Assembly: GCF_000344805.1 (NCBI RefSeq)
Contig: NC_020453.1
Span: 3,629,001-3,693,000, forward strand
Direction: 5' to 3'
DNA from: Bradyrhizobium oligotrophicum S58
Lineage (GTDB): Bacteria; Pseudomonadota; Alphaproteobacteria; Rhizobiales; Xanthobacteraceae
DNA: 64,000 nt
Positions 1-8,459 of the stretch are shown here, piece by piece. The notes under the pieces were generated by a model, which was not told where the DNA came from, ran no database searches, and was given only the letters and a program-made list of their open reading frames with translations. How positions within the stretch are numbered: the stretch's first letter is position 1; each line of letters begins with the position of its first letter. The position numbers and the translations under genes are program-made.

Positions 1-1350
1 TCCGGCGAGATTCGCTCCGAATTCATCCAGACCATCACCGCGGCAATCGCCGCCGAGGACGAGGCGTTCCTGCGCGCCGAAGTCGCCGAGCTGCACGAGG
101 CCGATCTCGGCGATCTGATCGCGGCGCTCGCGCCGGACGACCGCGTCAGGCTGGTGGAACTGACCGGCACCGACTTCGACTTTTCGGCGCTGAACGAGGT
201 CGATGACGCGGTCCGCGAGGAGATCCTCGAAGAGCTGGAGCCGGCCACCGTCGCCGAGGGCGTCCGCGAGCTCGAATCCGACGATGCGGTCGAGCTGCTG
301 GAGAGCCTCGACGAGGAGGACAAGGAGCAGATCCTCGAACATTTGCCGCCGTCGGAGCGCGACGTGCTCGCGCGCAGCCTCGACTATCCCGAGGGCTCGG
401 CCGGCCGGCGCATGCAGAGCGAGTTCATCGCGGTTCCGCTCGCCTGGACGGTCGGCCAGGCGATCGACTACATGCGCGAGACGCCGGATCTGCCCGAGCG
501 GTTCTATGAGATTTATGCGGTGGACGATGCGCGGCACTGGCAGGGGGCGGTCTCGCTCGATGCGCTGCTGCGCGCCCGCCGTCCGGTGCCGCTCGCCGAC
601 CTGATCGACGAGGATCGCCGCCGCGTCACCGTCACCGACGATCTGGCCGAAGTGGCGCGGCTGTTCGGCAAGTACAATCTGGTCGCTGCTCCCGTCGTCG
701 ATGCCGAGAACCGGCTGGCCGGCGTCATCACCATCGATGACGTCGTCGACGTGATCGAGGAGGAGGCCGACGAGGACTTCAAGGCGCTCGGCGGCGTGTC
801 CGGCGACGAGGAACTGTCCGACAGCGTCTGGACCATCGCCAAGGGGCGCTTCAACTGGCTGCTGGTCAATCTCGCCACCGCCTTCCTGGCGTCGTCAGTG
901 CTCGGCCTGTTCGAAGGCCAGCTGCAGCAGATGGTCGCGCTCGCCGTGCTCGCGCCGATCGTGGCCAGCCAGGGCGGCAATGCCGCGACGCAGACCATGA
1001 CGGTCGCCGTGCGAGCGCTGGCGACGCGCGAGCTCGGACCGAACAATGCGATGCGCGTGGTGCTGCGCGAGGGGCTGGTGGGCCTCGTCAACGGGCTCGC
1101 CTTCGCCCTGATCACCGGCATCGCCGCGGTCGCCTGGTTCAAGATGCCGGGGCTCGGCATCGTGATCGGGCTCGCCATCATCTCCAACCTCGTGGCCGGC
1201 GCACTCGGCGGCATACTGATCCCGATGGTGCTCGAGCGGGTCCGGGCCGATCCCGCCGTGGCGTCCGGAACCTTCGTCACCACCGTGACCGACGTGGTTG
1301 GTTTCTTCTCGTTTCTGGGCATCGCGACGCTGTGGTTCGGCCTGAAATAA
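1..1350 (+). CDS. mgtE: Magnesium transporter MgtE (5' end outside window)
   Basis: The frame is open from the first base, so the real start lies upstream; the GTG at 154 is only an internal codon. Order: acidic MgtE N-domain to about base 420, a tandem CBS pair to about base 790, then about five hydrophobic helices from about base 850 to the stop. The segment PIVASQGGNAATQT in the membrane part is typical of the family's pore region. MgtE proteins are inner-membrane Mg2+ channels whose cytosolic N and CBS domains close the pore when Mg2+ is plentiful. The visible part covers nearly the whole usual length of about 450-470 residues. No Mg2+ riboswitch can be judged because the leader is outside the window. 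Confidence 0.95.
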   Translation, partial: SGEIRSEFIQTITAAIAAEDEAFLRAEVAELHEADLGDLIAALAPDDRVRLVELTGTDFDFSALNEVDDAVREEILEELEPATVAEGVRELESDDAVELLESLDEEDKEQILEHLPPSERDVLARSLDYPEGSAGRRMQSEFIAVPLAWTVGQAIDYMRETPDLPERFYEIYAVDDARHWQGAVSLDALLRARRPVPLADLIDEDRRRVTVTDDLAEVARLFGKYNLVAAPVVDAENRLAGVITIDDVVDVIEEEADEDFKALGGVSGDEELSDSVWTIAKGRFNWLLVNLATAFLASSVLGLFEGQLQQMVALAVLAPIVASQGGNAATQTMTVAVRALATRELGPNNAMRVVLREGLVGLVNGLAFALITGIAAVAWFKMPGLGIVIGLAIISNLVAGALGGILIPMVLERVRADPAVASGTFVTTVTDVVGFFSFLGIATLWFGLK

Positions 1351-1376
1351 GATCGGTTGCTGAGGGACTTATATCG

Positions 1377-1391
1377 TTAATCCGGTCTTAA
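1377..1391 (+). promoter_or_regulatory. CtrA-type box, TTAA-N7-TTAA
   Basis: TTAA at 1377-1380, seven bases, then TTAA at 1388-1391 followed by C. This is a perfect match to the CtrA consensus of alphaproteobacteria (TTAA-N7-TTAAC). It lies about 45 bases upstream of the small HTH gene and 27 bases after mgtE. Binding is inferred from the motif only. Confidence 0.45.
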
Positions 1392-1434
1392 CGCGGCTCG
1401 GCGACACTCCATCGCACGAGACGGAGCTGGAATC

Positions 1435-1725
1435 ATGCAACGCTTGCGGCTGAAGGCGGACGGACGAATCGTGGAGCTGCGCGATGGCGGCGAGTTTCCG
1501 CTCGCGCCTACGACGGTTGAACCGGCTGCTCCGGTCGAGGTCCGCGATCTCCGGCGGCGGGTGCAGCTGACGCAGCAGGAATTCGCCGCCAAGCTCGGCG
1601 TGCCGGTCGAGACCATCCGCAATTGGGAGCAGGGCAAGCGCATGCCGCGCGGCCCGGCGCGCGCGCTGCTGACCGTGATCGCGCATGCGCCGGATACGGT
1701 GTTTGCGGCCTTAGCTAAGACTTAA
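1435..1725 (+). CDS. Small XRE/MqsA-type helix-turn-helix protein
   Basis: 96 residues. The C-terminal half is a clear HTH: LTQQEFAAKLGVPVETIRNW (recognition helix around residues 50-62) followed by EQGKRMPRGPARALL, the pattern of antitoxin-like regulators next to higB/relE toxins and of NadS/MqsA proteins. No toxin partner is visible on either side: mgtE is upstream and an aldo/keto reductase downstream, so this looks like a lone DNA-binding protein. It sits about 45 bases after a CtrA-type box, which suggests possible cell-cycle control. Target unknown. Confidence 0.8.
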   Translation: MQRLRLKADGRIVELRDGGEFPLAPTTVEPAAPVEVRDLRRRVQLTQQEFAAKLGVPVETIRNWEQGKRMPRGPARALLTVIAHAPDTVFAALAKT

Positions 1726-1801
1726 GCCAAAAACCGGTCGTGCGTTGGCAACCGTACGCGTGTGCCTACATAATCCCTCACGCGGTCTGGAGGTCACGGC
1801 C

Positions 1802-2620
1802 ATGCTGACGATCGAGGCCAACGGTGCCAGGATTCCAGCTTTGGGTCTGGGAACCTGGGAATTGCGCGGGCGCACCTGCGCCCGCATCGTCGAGCAGGCG
1901 CTCACCCTCGGCTATCGGCACATCGACACCGCCCAGGTCTATGAGAACGAGCAGGAGGTCGGCGAAGGCCTGCGCGCTTCCCACGTCAGGCGCAGCGAGG
2001 TGTTCCTGACCACCAAGGTGTGGACCACGCATTTCGCGCCGCATGATCTCGAACGCTCGACCAAGGAAAGCCTGGTCCGCCTGCGCGTCTCCGAGGTCGA
2101 TCTGCTGCTGCTGCACTGGCCCAATCCGCACGTGCCGCTGACCGAGACGCTCGGCGCGCTGGCCCACGCCAAGACGCTTGGCCTGGCGCGCCATGTCGGC
2201 GTGTCCAACTTCACCGTCGCCTTGCTCGACGAGGCAGTGGCGGCGTCGCCGGAACCCCTGGTGTGCAACCAGGTCGAGTATCATCCTTATCTGGATCAGA
2301 CCAAGGTCCGCGAGGCTTGCTCACAGCATGGCATCGCGATGGTCGCCTACAGCCCGATTGCCAAGGGCAAGATCAAGAACGACCCGACCTTGACGCGCAT
2401 CGGTCAGGCCCATGGCAAGAGCCCGGCGCAGATCTGTCTGCGCTGGCTGGTGCAACAGAATGTCGTGGCGATTCCGCGCACATCGAAGATCGAACGGCTG
2501 TCCGAGAACCTGGACATCTTCGATTTCGAGCTGTCCGAGCAGGACATGGCCGACATCTTCGCCATGGGCAGCCCCGAGGGGCGGATGACCAACTTCGCCT
2601 TCGCGCCGAAATGGGATTGA
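1802..2620 (+). CDS. Aldo/keto reductase
   Basis: 272 residues. Start chosen at ATG 1802 because GGAG lies about ten bases upstream and family similarity begins at LTIEANGARIPALGLGTWEL; the frame is open further up to 1745 but without family-like sequence. Signature features: GYRHIDTAQVYENEQEVG (catalytic Asp and Tyr), LLLLHWPNP (catalytic His), GVSNF, and near the end IPRTSK, which contacts the NADPH 2'-phosphate. Members reduce aldehydes and ketones such as 2,5-diketo-gluconate or methylglyoxal with NADPH in the cytosol. The substrate cannot be told from sequence. It stands alone, 129 bases before the next gene. Confidence 0.92.
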   Translation: MLTIEANGARIPALGLGTWELRGRTCARIVEQALTLGYRHIDTAQVYENEQEVGEGLRASHVRRSEVFLTTKVWTTHFAPHDLERSTKESLVRLRVSEVDLLLLHWPNPHVPLTETLGALAHAKTLGLARHVGVSNFTVALLDEAVAASPEPLVCNQVEYHPYLDQTKVREACSQHGIAMVAYSPIAKGKIKNDPTLTRIGQAHGKSPAQICLRWLVQQNVVAIPRTSKIERLSENLDIFDFELSEQDMADIFAMGSPEGRMTNFAFAPKWD

Positions 2621-2749
2621 GGGCGGCGCCCGCCGCCATGCTAGAGTGGCAGGGGCGGGCAGGTTGGCCCGCGCTCACCCCTGGCGATGATCGCCGCGAC
2701 GGCGCGCGTATCGCATGTGCCAGGCCGCAGGCGGCGCAAACGAAGCAGC

Positions 2750-3631
2750 ATGGAACGTTGGCAGTTCATACGTTGGGGCATCGCCGCGTCCGTGCTCGCG
2801 CATTTTCTGATCGTCGGTGGGGCCGTGGTCTCGACCTCGGTGCGCCCTTACGAGCTGCCCAAGTCCGACGAGATCGAAGTCAACATCGTCGACGAGCCGC
2901 AGAAGACGCCCGAGCCCGTCGCCACGCCATCGCCGTCGCCTTCGCCCGAACTGGCGCTGCCGCAGCCGGCGCCGAGCCCGTCGCCGGCAGCGGCCGCGCC
3001 GCCTCCTGTCCCCGAGCCGTCGCAGTCGCCGACGCGGGAGGCCAAGGAGCCGTCAAAGCCGCCACAGCCATCGCCGACTCCGTCGTCCAAAGCGGCGAAG
3101 GCCGCCGCCAAGTCTGAGGCCAACAAGACCGAGGCCAAGGAGGCAAAGTCGGCTGCCAAGCCGATGCCTCCGCCCGCGCCGGCTCCCACGCCGAGCTATG
3201 TCCCCCCCGAGCCGGACCTCACCGTGAAATACGGCGTCATGCTTGGTCTGCCCGGGCCGCTGGCGCCGCTGCCGCAGGCGAACGGTGCCCAGGACGAGAA
3301 CGACTCGGGGCCCATCGCGACCACGAACCTCGCGGCCAATCTGGAGACCGCGCTACGGCAACGGGTGAGGAGCTGCGCGCGCCTGCCCGCCTCGCTGTCG
3401 CTGTCGGACAAGGTGCTCGTGAAGCTGCGCTTCGGGATGACCCGCGATGGCCGGCTGGCGACCGAGCCGGAGGTGAGAGAGGTCATCGCGGCCTCCAAAG
3501 CCGGGCCGCTCAAGGAAAGTGCAGTCGAGGCGTTGAACGCCTGCCAGCCTTATTCCATGCTGCCGCCGGAGCGCTATCGCGAATGGCAGGTCATCGAGAT
3601 GTCGTTTACGCCGCAGGATTTCAGCCGCTGA
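2750..3631 (+). CDS. TonB/TolA-like envelope protein with Pro-rich linker
   Basis: 293 residues from ATG 2750. An N-terminal signal anchor (about residues 9-28, WGIAASVLAHFLIVGGAVV) is followed by a long Pro/Ser/Ala/Lys-rich periplasmic spacer (about 45-165, with PEPVATPSPSPSPE and KAAKAAAKSEANK tracts). The small C-terminal domain (about 210-293) has a TonB_C-like pattern: VLVKLRFGMTRDGRLA and SAVEALNACQPY. The architecture is that of TonB/TolA proteins, which span the periplasm to reach the outer membrane. No exbB/exbD or tolQ/tolR lies nearby, so the partner motor is elsewhere or absent. An in-frame extension to 2687 is Arg-rich and unlikely. Assignment as TonB versus TolA is open. Confidence 0.75.
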   Translation: MERWQFIRWGIAASVLAHFLIVGGAVVSTSVRPYELPKSDEIEVNIVDEPQKTPEPVATPSPSPSPELALPQPAPSPSPAAAAPPPVPEPSQSPTREAKEPSKPPQPSPTPSSKAAKAAAKSEANKTEAKEAKSAAKPMPPPAPAPTPSYVPPEPDLTVKYGVMLGLPGPLAPLPQANGAQDENDSGPIATTNLAANLETALRQRVRSCARLPASLSLSDKVLVKLRFGMTRDGRLATEPEVREVIAASKAGPLKESAVEALNACQPYSMLPPERYREWQVIEMSFTPQDFSR

Positions 3632-3753
3632 CGATCGTAGCGCGTCGCTGTCGACGCGGCGGCCGCTGATCCTGTATGCGTCGCCGACGACATGGGCGCC
3701 GATGGTAGACATCATCAGGCCGGCAGGCGCCTTGAACACGGAGACGGTGCGAC

Positions 3754-4413
3754 ATGACGCTGAAGCTGGTGATCGGCAACAAGAACTATTCCTCATGGTC
3801 GATGCGGCCGTGGCTGGCGTTGCGCGGCTGCGACATTGCCTTCGAGGAGATCGTGATCCCGCTCTACACCGATGATCCGGCCGACAAGGCGCGCATCCTG
3901 AGCCATTCGCCGGCCGGCAAGGTGCCGGTTCTGATCGACGGCGCGATCACGGTGTGGGACTCGCTCGCGATCATCGAATATCTCGCCGAGCGCTTCCCCG
4001 AGGCCGGGCTCTGGCCCGCTGATGCCGCTGCGCGCGCGCAAGCGCGGTCCGTCTCCGCCGAGATGCATTCCGGTTTCCAGGCCTTGCGCAACGAGTGCCC
4101 GATGAACCTGCATCGGCCGCTGCGGCCGGTGGAGTTGTCCGCGGATGCCAAGGCGAACATCGCCCGGGTCGAGGAGATCTGGCGCGATTGCCGGGCGCGC
4201 TACGGCGCCGGCGGTCCGTTCCTGTTCGGCCGCTTCGGTGGCGCGGACGCGATGTTCGCGCCCGTCGTGACGCGCCTCCACACCTTCGCGGTTCCGGTTG
4301 CGGCCGACACTCGGGCCTACATGGACACGATGATGGCGATGCCGGCCTTCGCGGAATGGGTGAAGGACGGCCTCGCGGAGACCTGGACCATCGACCGGGT
4401 CGAGAAGGTCTGA
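3754..4413 (+). CDS. Glutathione S-transferase family protein
   Basis: 219 residues. The thioredoxin-like N-domain starts LVIGNKNYSSWSMRPWLAL, the active-site SxWSxRPW loop typical of this GST subgroup. It continues with SPAGKVPVL (cis-Pro that positions glutathione) and DSLAIIEYLAE (gamma-glutamyl binding). The helical C-domain occupies about residues 90-219. Bacterial GSTs of this type conjugate or isomerise electrophiles with glutathione in the cytosol. The substrate is not predictable. It is monocistronic, with 122 bases upstream that show no clear promoter. Confidence 0.92.
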   Translation: MTLKLVIGNKNYSSWSMRPWLALRGCDIAFEEIVIPLYTDDPADKARILSHSPAGKVPVLIDGAITVWDSLAIIEYLAERFPEAGLWPADAAARAQARSVSAEMHSGFQALRNECPMNLHRPLRPVELSADAKANIARVEEIWRDCRARYGAGGPFLFGRFGGADAMFAPVVTRLHTFAVPVAADTRAYMDTMMAMPAFAEWVKDGLAETWTIDRVEKV

Positions 4414-4519
4414 TCAGGCGAGTTGGTAGAGGCGCGCGTCGACCTTGACGCCGCCTCGGGGGCGCGGTCCTCTGGCTGACTGAACGTCAGTCATAACGTC
4501 AGTCATGGAGCGAGCGACG

Positions 4520-4888
4520 ATGGGCCTGTTCGATACTCTGCGCAACTCACCGGCGCTTCAGGGCGCCCTGGGGCAGCTCGAAGCTGCCGTACTGCCGGCG
4601 GTGCTCAGCGAGGTGCTCGGTCAGGGCGGGCAGGGCGGCCTGGGTGCCATCGTGGCGAAGCTGGAGCAGGCCGGCTTTGGTGCGCAGGTCAAATCCTGGC
4701 TCGGCAACGGCCAGAACCTGCCGATCTCGGCCGAACAGCTGCAGGAGGTGCTCGGGAGCGATGTCGTCAAGCAGCTCGCCGCGCGCTTCAACGTGCCGGT
4801 GGATCAGCTTTCGAAAATACTCGCCGAACAGCTGCCGCTGGCGGTGGATCACGCGAGCCCGGACGGCAAGCTGCCGCATTCCGCCTGA
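4520..4888 (+). CDS. YidB/DUF937-like protein
   Basis: 122 residues from ATG 4520, with GGAG about nine bases before it; the ATG at 4505 is in frame but less well placed. Low-complexity Gly/Gln stretch VLGQGGQGGLGAIVAKLEQAG (about 35-55) is followed by AQVKSWLGNGQNLPISAEQL and a repeat-like segment that includes QLAARFNVPVDQL. This matches the YidB/DUF937 family, short soluble proteins of unknown role. Just upstream the 12-mer AACGTCAGTCAT occurs as a direct repeat at about 4485-4505, of unknown meaning. Confidence 0.8.
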   Translation: MGLFDTLRNSPALQGALGQLEAAVLPAVLSEVLGQGGQGGLGAIVAKLEQAGFGAQVKSWLGNGQNLPISAEQLQEVLGSDVVKQLAARFNVPVDQLSKILAEQLPLAVDHASPDGKLPHSA

Positions 4889-5091
4889 GGCAGCCGGCGC
4901 CGACGCTGCAGGGCCGCAATGTCCGTCTACGGTATCCCGCTGATACGGTTGCAGAATTGAGGATGTCCTATCTCGTGAGGCCGCTGGTCAGCGCCCGCGG
5001 CGGCGTGCTATAGGTGTGATATTAATAATGTCACGCCGGCCCGGGCAGCGGGACAAGAAGGCTCTTGCCGGCATGCGAGCAGGAGAGGGCG

Positions 5092-5283
5092 TTGAAACAC
5101 AAGTTCAGCATTGGGACGACGGTCTATTTTACCGCGAGCAACGTTTCGCGACCGGCAGCCAGCGGCACCTATGAGGTCATCCGCCAGCTGCCGACGGACG
5201 GGGACGACTGCCAGTATCGCATCAAGAGCTCCACGGAAGCCTTTGAGCGGGTTGCCAGAGAGAGCCAATTGGCCTTGTCTTGA
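5092..5283 (+). CDS. Small conserved hypothetical protein
   Basis: 63 residues if started at TTG 5092, which has AGGAGAGGG immediately upstream; an upstream TTG at 5065 lacks a site. The sequence is KHKFSIGTTVYFTASN..., then SGTYEVIRQLPTDGDDCQYRIKS, ending in ERVARESQL. The pattern of short beta strands resembles small SH3-like proteins found in rhizobia, but I assign no function. The coding signal is reasonable, and the gene stands alone. Confidence 0.65.
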   Translation: MKHKFSIGTTVYFTASNVSRPAASGTYEVIRQLPTDGDDCQYRIKSSTEAFERVARESQLALS

Positions 5284-5608
5284 GGCTGCTGGGTCGTCGG
5301 ATGGCTTGGCGCGTCGGCGGACGCGGCGGGTCGAACGGAGGAGGGGAGAAACGGCGGTGGCCACGGGGCTGAGAGCCGTGACCCCAGGTCTTACGAAGGC
5401 TCTTGCGAAGGCTGCGCGATCCCTCTGGGGATAGCGGGTAGCTCCACACCATCCTTGCCCGCAAGGGGCACGGAATCGTCGTATTGTCGTGGGGTGGGGC
5501 CGCAATGGATTGGGTTGATCATTTGAATTTGATGATCGTTTCACGGGCGTCCCATGTAGGGACGCCATTGGGGCCCTCGTGTCTGGCCCGCGTCAGGAAT
5601 CAGCGCGC
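5284..5608. other. Intergenic region with an 8-bp hairpin
   Basis: 325 bases between a small hypothetical gene and a membrane protein. The only clear structure is a perfect hairpin, GGCGTCCC at 5546-5553, ATGTA loop, GGGACGCC at 5559-5566, about 45 bases before the next start. It has no T tract, so it is not a standard terminator; it could be an operator or a 5' leader hairpin. A/T-rich sequence at 5515-5540 (repeated TTGAT/TGATCAT motifs) may carry the promoter. No gene seen. Confidence 0.5.
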
Positions 5609-6595
5609 ATGAATTCGACCTGGCCCTCGTCGTTCGACCAGCTCTTGAACTCGCCGTCGTTCCCAATGTGGCTCACTGTTGCCGCAGCGGGCTTCTTTGC
5701 CCTGATCGTCCTGATTACCCTGCTCCGGGCCGAGAAGTCGGTCGCCAACGGCGCTCTGACGGTGATCACCCTGCTTGCGGTCGGGATCGCGGTTGCCTCG
5801 ATGATGCGCAGCCAGGACCCCTCACAGCGCGGCGGCAATGGCGATCCGGCGGCGACGGCCTCGGTCAGCTTCTCACCGCCGGCGCTCGCCTGCATCGATG
5901 ACCTGGCCGGCGATCTGGTGCTGTCGAACTGCGAGAGAGGCCTGTTCGGGTCGGCTGAGATGACGGCCGCTGCGGTGAGCTATGCGGCGGGGATGCTGAG
6001 CCGGCTGTCCCAGGCGGGCGACATTGCCAGCGCCAACAAGGTGATGACCGCCGAGCTGCTGGCGCTGCGCCGGGCCGTGGAGCGCGATCGCTACGGATTG
6101 ATGGCCTATGTGCTGCTCACGCGCGACCGCTGCACGCCGACCGATTGCGTGATGTTCCGCGCCGTCGGCGACCGTCAGCAACTGGTCAACAACATGGAGG
6201 GGCGGACCTATGAGGGGCTGGTGACGCGCTACGCCTCGCAGTGGAACGCACCGCCATCCGCTCAGAGCCAGCCGGCGGCCGGCACCTTCGCGGGGATGGC
6301 GCCGTCGGCGTCGGCACCGCCCGGCAAGCCGACAACAGCCGAATTTCCAAGCTCCGCCAACACCCCGCCGGTCAGCATCATGAACCCCGAGCCGACCGCC
6401 TCGACGCGCTCGGCGGCCGCTCCGAAGCCCCCGACCCAGCTCGCGCCCGCACCCGCCGCGCCGCCCACCGTCGCTGCCAGCCATGCCCAGGCTCCGGCCG
6501 CGGCCAAGAAGGCGGCGGCGCCGAAGCCGAAGCCCGCCGCGCCGGCGCAGCAGGCCACACCCGACGCCGCAGAGCCGGCCGCCAACAACGAATAG
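5609..6595 (+). CDS. Membrane protein with Ala/Pro-rich tail, unknown function
   Basis: 328 residues from ATG 5609. Two predicted membrane helices near the N-terminus (about 22-40, LTVAAAGFFALIVLITLL, and 48-62, LTVITLLAVGIAVASMM) form a hairpin. A conserved-looking domain follows (about 85-205) with CIDDLAGDLVLSNCERGLFGS and RDRCTPTDCVMFRAV; its paired cysteines could form disulfides. The last 110 residues are low-complexity Ala/Pro/Lys. I do not recognise a characterised family. The DUF1489 gene starts 24 bases after its stop and probably shares the transcript. Confidence 0.7.
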   Translation: MNSTWPSSFDQLLNSPSFPMWLTVAAAGFFALIVLITLLRAEKSVANGALTVITLLAVGIAVASMMRSQDPSQRGGNGDPAATASVSFSPPALACIDDLAGDLVLSNCERGLFGSAEMTAAAVSYAAGMLSRLSQAGDIASANKVMTAELLALRRAVERDRYGLMAYVLLTRDRCTPTDCVMFRAVGDRQQLVNNMEGRTYEGLVTRYASQWNAPPSAQSQPAAGTFAGMAPSASAPPGKPTTAEFPSSANTPPVSIMNPEPTASTRSAAAPKPPTQLAPAPAAPPTVAASHAQAPAAAKKAAAPKPKPAAPAQQATPDAAEPAANNE

Positions 6596-6619
6596 ATTCC
6601 GCGGATTGAGCCGCCCATC

Positions 6620-7060
6620 ATGCCTCTGCATCTGATCAAGCTGGCCGTCGGCTGCGAGTCGGTCAAAGAACTCAAGGAATGGATCGCCGAGCGCATGCTG
6701 ACGGCGAAGAAGAAGGGCCTGCCGCAGCAACACGTCCATGTCACGCGGATGATGCCGAAACGGCTCGAGGACATCCTCGCCGGCGGCTCGCTGTACTGGG
6801 TGATTCGCGGCGAGGTCGCCGCGCGCGAGAAGATCGTCGGCATCGAGCCGTTCCGCGATGGCGATGGGATCGGGCGGTGCCGCATCATCATGCAGCCGAA
6901 GGTGATCGCGGTATCGCCGCGGCCGATGCGTCCGTTCCAGGGGTGGCGCTATCTGACGGCCGACGACGCCCCGGCCGATCTCGGCAAGTCCAGTGCCGCG
7001 AGCGTCGAGGCCATGCCTGAACCGCTGCGGCGCGAGCTGCGGGATCTCGGGTTGCTGTAG
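6620..7060 (+). CDS. DUF1489 family protein
   Basis: 146 residues. The opening PLHLIKLAVGCESVKELKEW, the central RMMPKRLEDILAGGSLYWVI and the late PRPMRPFQGWRYL are characteristic of DUF1489, a cytosolic family almost restricted to alphaproteobacteria and of unknown function. Length is typical. It follows a two-helix membrane protein by 24 bases. A dispersed palindromic repeat begins 43 bases after the stop. Confidence 0.88.
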   Translation: MPLHLIKLAVGCESVKELKEWIAERMLTAKKKGLPQQHVHVTRMMPKRLEDILAGGSLYWVIRGEVAAREKIVGIEPFRDGDGIGRCRIIMQPKVIAVSPRPMRPFQGWRYLTADDAPADLGKSSAASVEAMPEPLRRELRDLGLL

Positions 7061-7103
7061 CTGCGCTTGGCGTCGCGCTCCTCTGAACTGATCCCGAGCT
7101 CTC

Positions 7104-7280
7104 TGTCATTCCGGGGCATTCGCGCGCAAAATGGCGGAGCCATTTTGAAGCAGCGCGAATGAGCCCGAATCCATAACCACAGGAAGATGACGGGTGGCGA
7201 GCTGCCAACCACCAGCGTGCCCTACGGGGCATCCTGGGTATGGGTTCCGGGCTCGCGCTGCGCGCGCCCCGGAACGACGC
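7104..7280. repeat. Composite palindromic intergenic repeat
   Basis: Nested inverted repeats fill most of the DUF1489-panC gap. Outer arms are TCATTCCGGGGC (from 7106) and GCCCCGGAACGA (to 7277), one mismatch. Inside lie arms ATTCGCGC/GCGCGAAT enclosing AAAATGGC/GCCATTTT, and a second half with GGGTTCCGGGCTCGCGCTGC. This is the look of dispersed Bradyrhizobium/Rhodopseudomonas intergenic repeats. No coding signal on either strand. Confidence 0.7.
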
Positions 7281-7345
7281 TGGGAGCGATTGCGCCGCCC
7301 CACGGAAGAGAGGCCAGAGCTCGGCGCCATCATCGGTCCGTCGGC

Positions 7346-8197
7346 TCACGCGGCGACGTTGTCGATCAGCCGCGTCGTTCCGATCTTGGCGGCGACGAGG
7401 ATGCGCTTTGGCCCGGACTCGTTCGGGCCGAGTGGCGCCAGGGTCTCGGCGTGGCGCACCTCGAGATAATCCAATGCGAAGCCGGCCTCGGTGATCTCGG
7501 CGGCTCCTGCGCGGACTGCGGGCTTGATGTCGTCGCCGGCGCGCAGGCGTGTCGCCAGCTGCTTCAGCACACGGTGCAGCGTCGGAGCGGCGCGCCGTTC
7601 GTCCGCACTGAGATAGACATTGCGCGAGGACATCGCGAGGCCGTCGCGTTCGCGCACCGTACGGGAGCCGACGACGCGAACGCCGAGGTCGAGGTCGCGC
7701 GCCATCTGCGTGACCACGCGGAGCTGCTGATAATCCTTCTCGCCGAAGATCGCGACGTCGGGCCGGCATTGCGTGAACAGCTTGGCGACCACGGTCGCGA
7801 CACCGCCGAAGAAATGCGGACGGAAGCGATCCTCCAACCCGGCGAGCGCCGCGCCTTCCGGCACGATCCGCGTCGCGAAGCCGTCCGGATACATCGCCTT
7901 CGCGTCGGGGTGCCAGATCAGATCGACGCGCTCGGCCGTCAGCTTTGCAACATCGTCCTTCCAGGTACGCGGGTAAGAGCCGAAATCTTCCGTCGGCGCG
8001 AACTGAGTCGGGTTGACGAAGATCGAGACCACCACCTTGTCGGCACGGCGCTTCGCCAGTCGAACGAGCGAGATGTGGCCTTCATGCAGCGCGCCCATGG
8101 TGGGCACGAGCGCGATGCTGGCCTTTCTCGCGCGCAAGCTGTCGAGCTCGCGGCGGAGGGCGGAGACGGTGCGGGCGATACGCGGGCTTCGTGACAT
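7346..8197 (-). CDS. panC: Pantoate--beta-alanine ligase
   Basis: 283 residues from ATG at 8197; further in-frame sequence to 8317 is not family-like. Motifs of the nucleotidyltransferase fold: [15 protein letters not shown] (HIGH-like), [24 protein letters not shown] and [14 protein letters not shown] (KMSKS-like). It condenses pantoate and beta-alanine with ATP to pantothenate, the precursor of coenzyme A. No panB or panD is adjacent in the window. It is divergent from mipZ across a 262-base spacer. Confidence 0.97.
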   Translation of the reverse strand: MSRSPRIARTVSALRRELDSLRARKASIALVPTMGALHEGHISLVRLAKRRADKVVVSIFVNPTQFAPTEDFGSYPRTWKDDVAKLTAERVDLIWHPDAKAMYPDGFATRIVPEGAALAGLEDRFRPHFFGGVATVVAKLFTQCRPDVAIFGEKDYQQLRVVTQMARDLDLGVRVVGSRTVRERDGLAMSSRNVYLSADERRAAPTLHRVLKQLATRLRAGDDIKPAVRAGAAEITEAGFALDYLEVRHAETLAPLGPNESGPKRILVAAKIGTTRLIDNVAA

Positions 8198-8385
8198 TTT
8201 TGCTCGATCTCTCAGCGAAAAATCGCGGTTTCTCTGTTCGGCCTTGACGCTCTGGCGACCGCCTTTAACAAGGGCAGGGCAAAGCCGCTCAGCTGACTTG
8301 AATACGCCTGTTAGCACGCCTCCGCGTCAACTGCGGAGTTGGTAAACGCGCGCGTCAAGTAATAGCGGCGGATGCATCCCCGTGG

Positions 8386-8433
8386 GATTCACGATGATGA
8401 TGCATTTTCCTTGACCGCAGACGACCGTGACTC
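8386..8433 (+). promoter_or_regulatory. Two GANTC (CcrM) sites upstream of mipZ
   Basis: GATTC at 8386-8390 and GACTC at 8429-8433, about 75 and 30 bases before the mipZ start. GANTC is the target of the alphaproteobacterial cell-cycle methylase CcrM; promoter-proximal sites can link transcription to replication. Suggestive only, since two sites could occur by chance. Confidence 0.3.
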
Positions 8434-8459
8434 GAAGATGATCGTAAGAGGTCGAAAAC

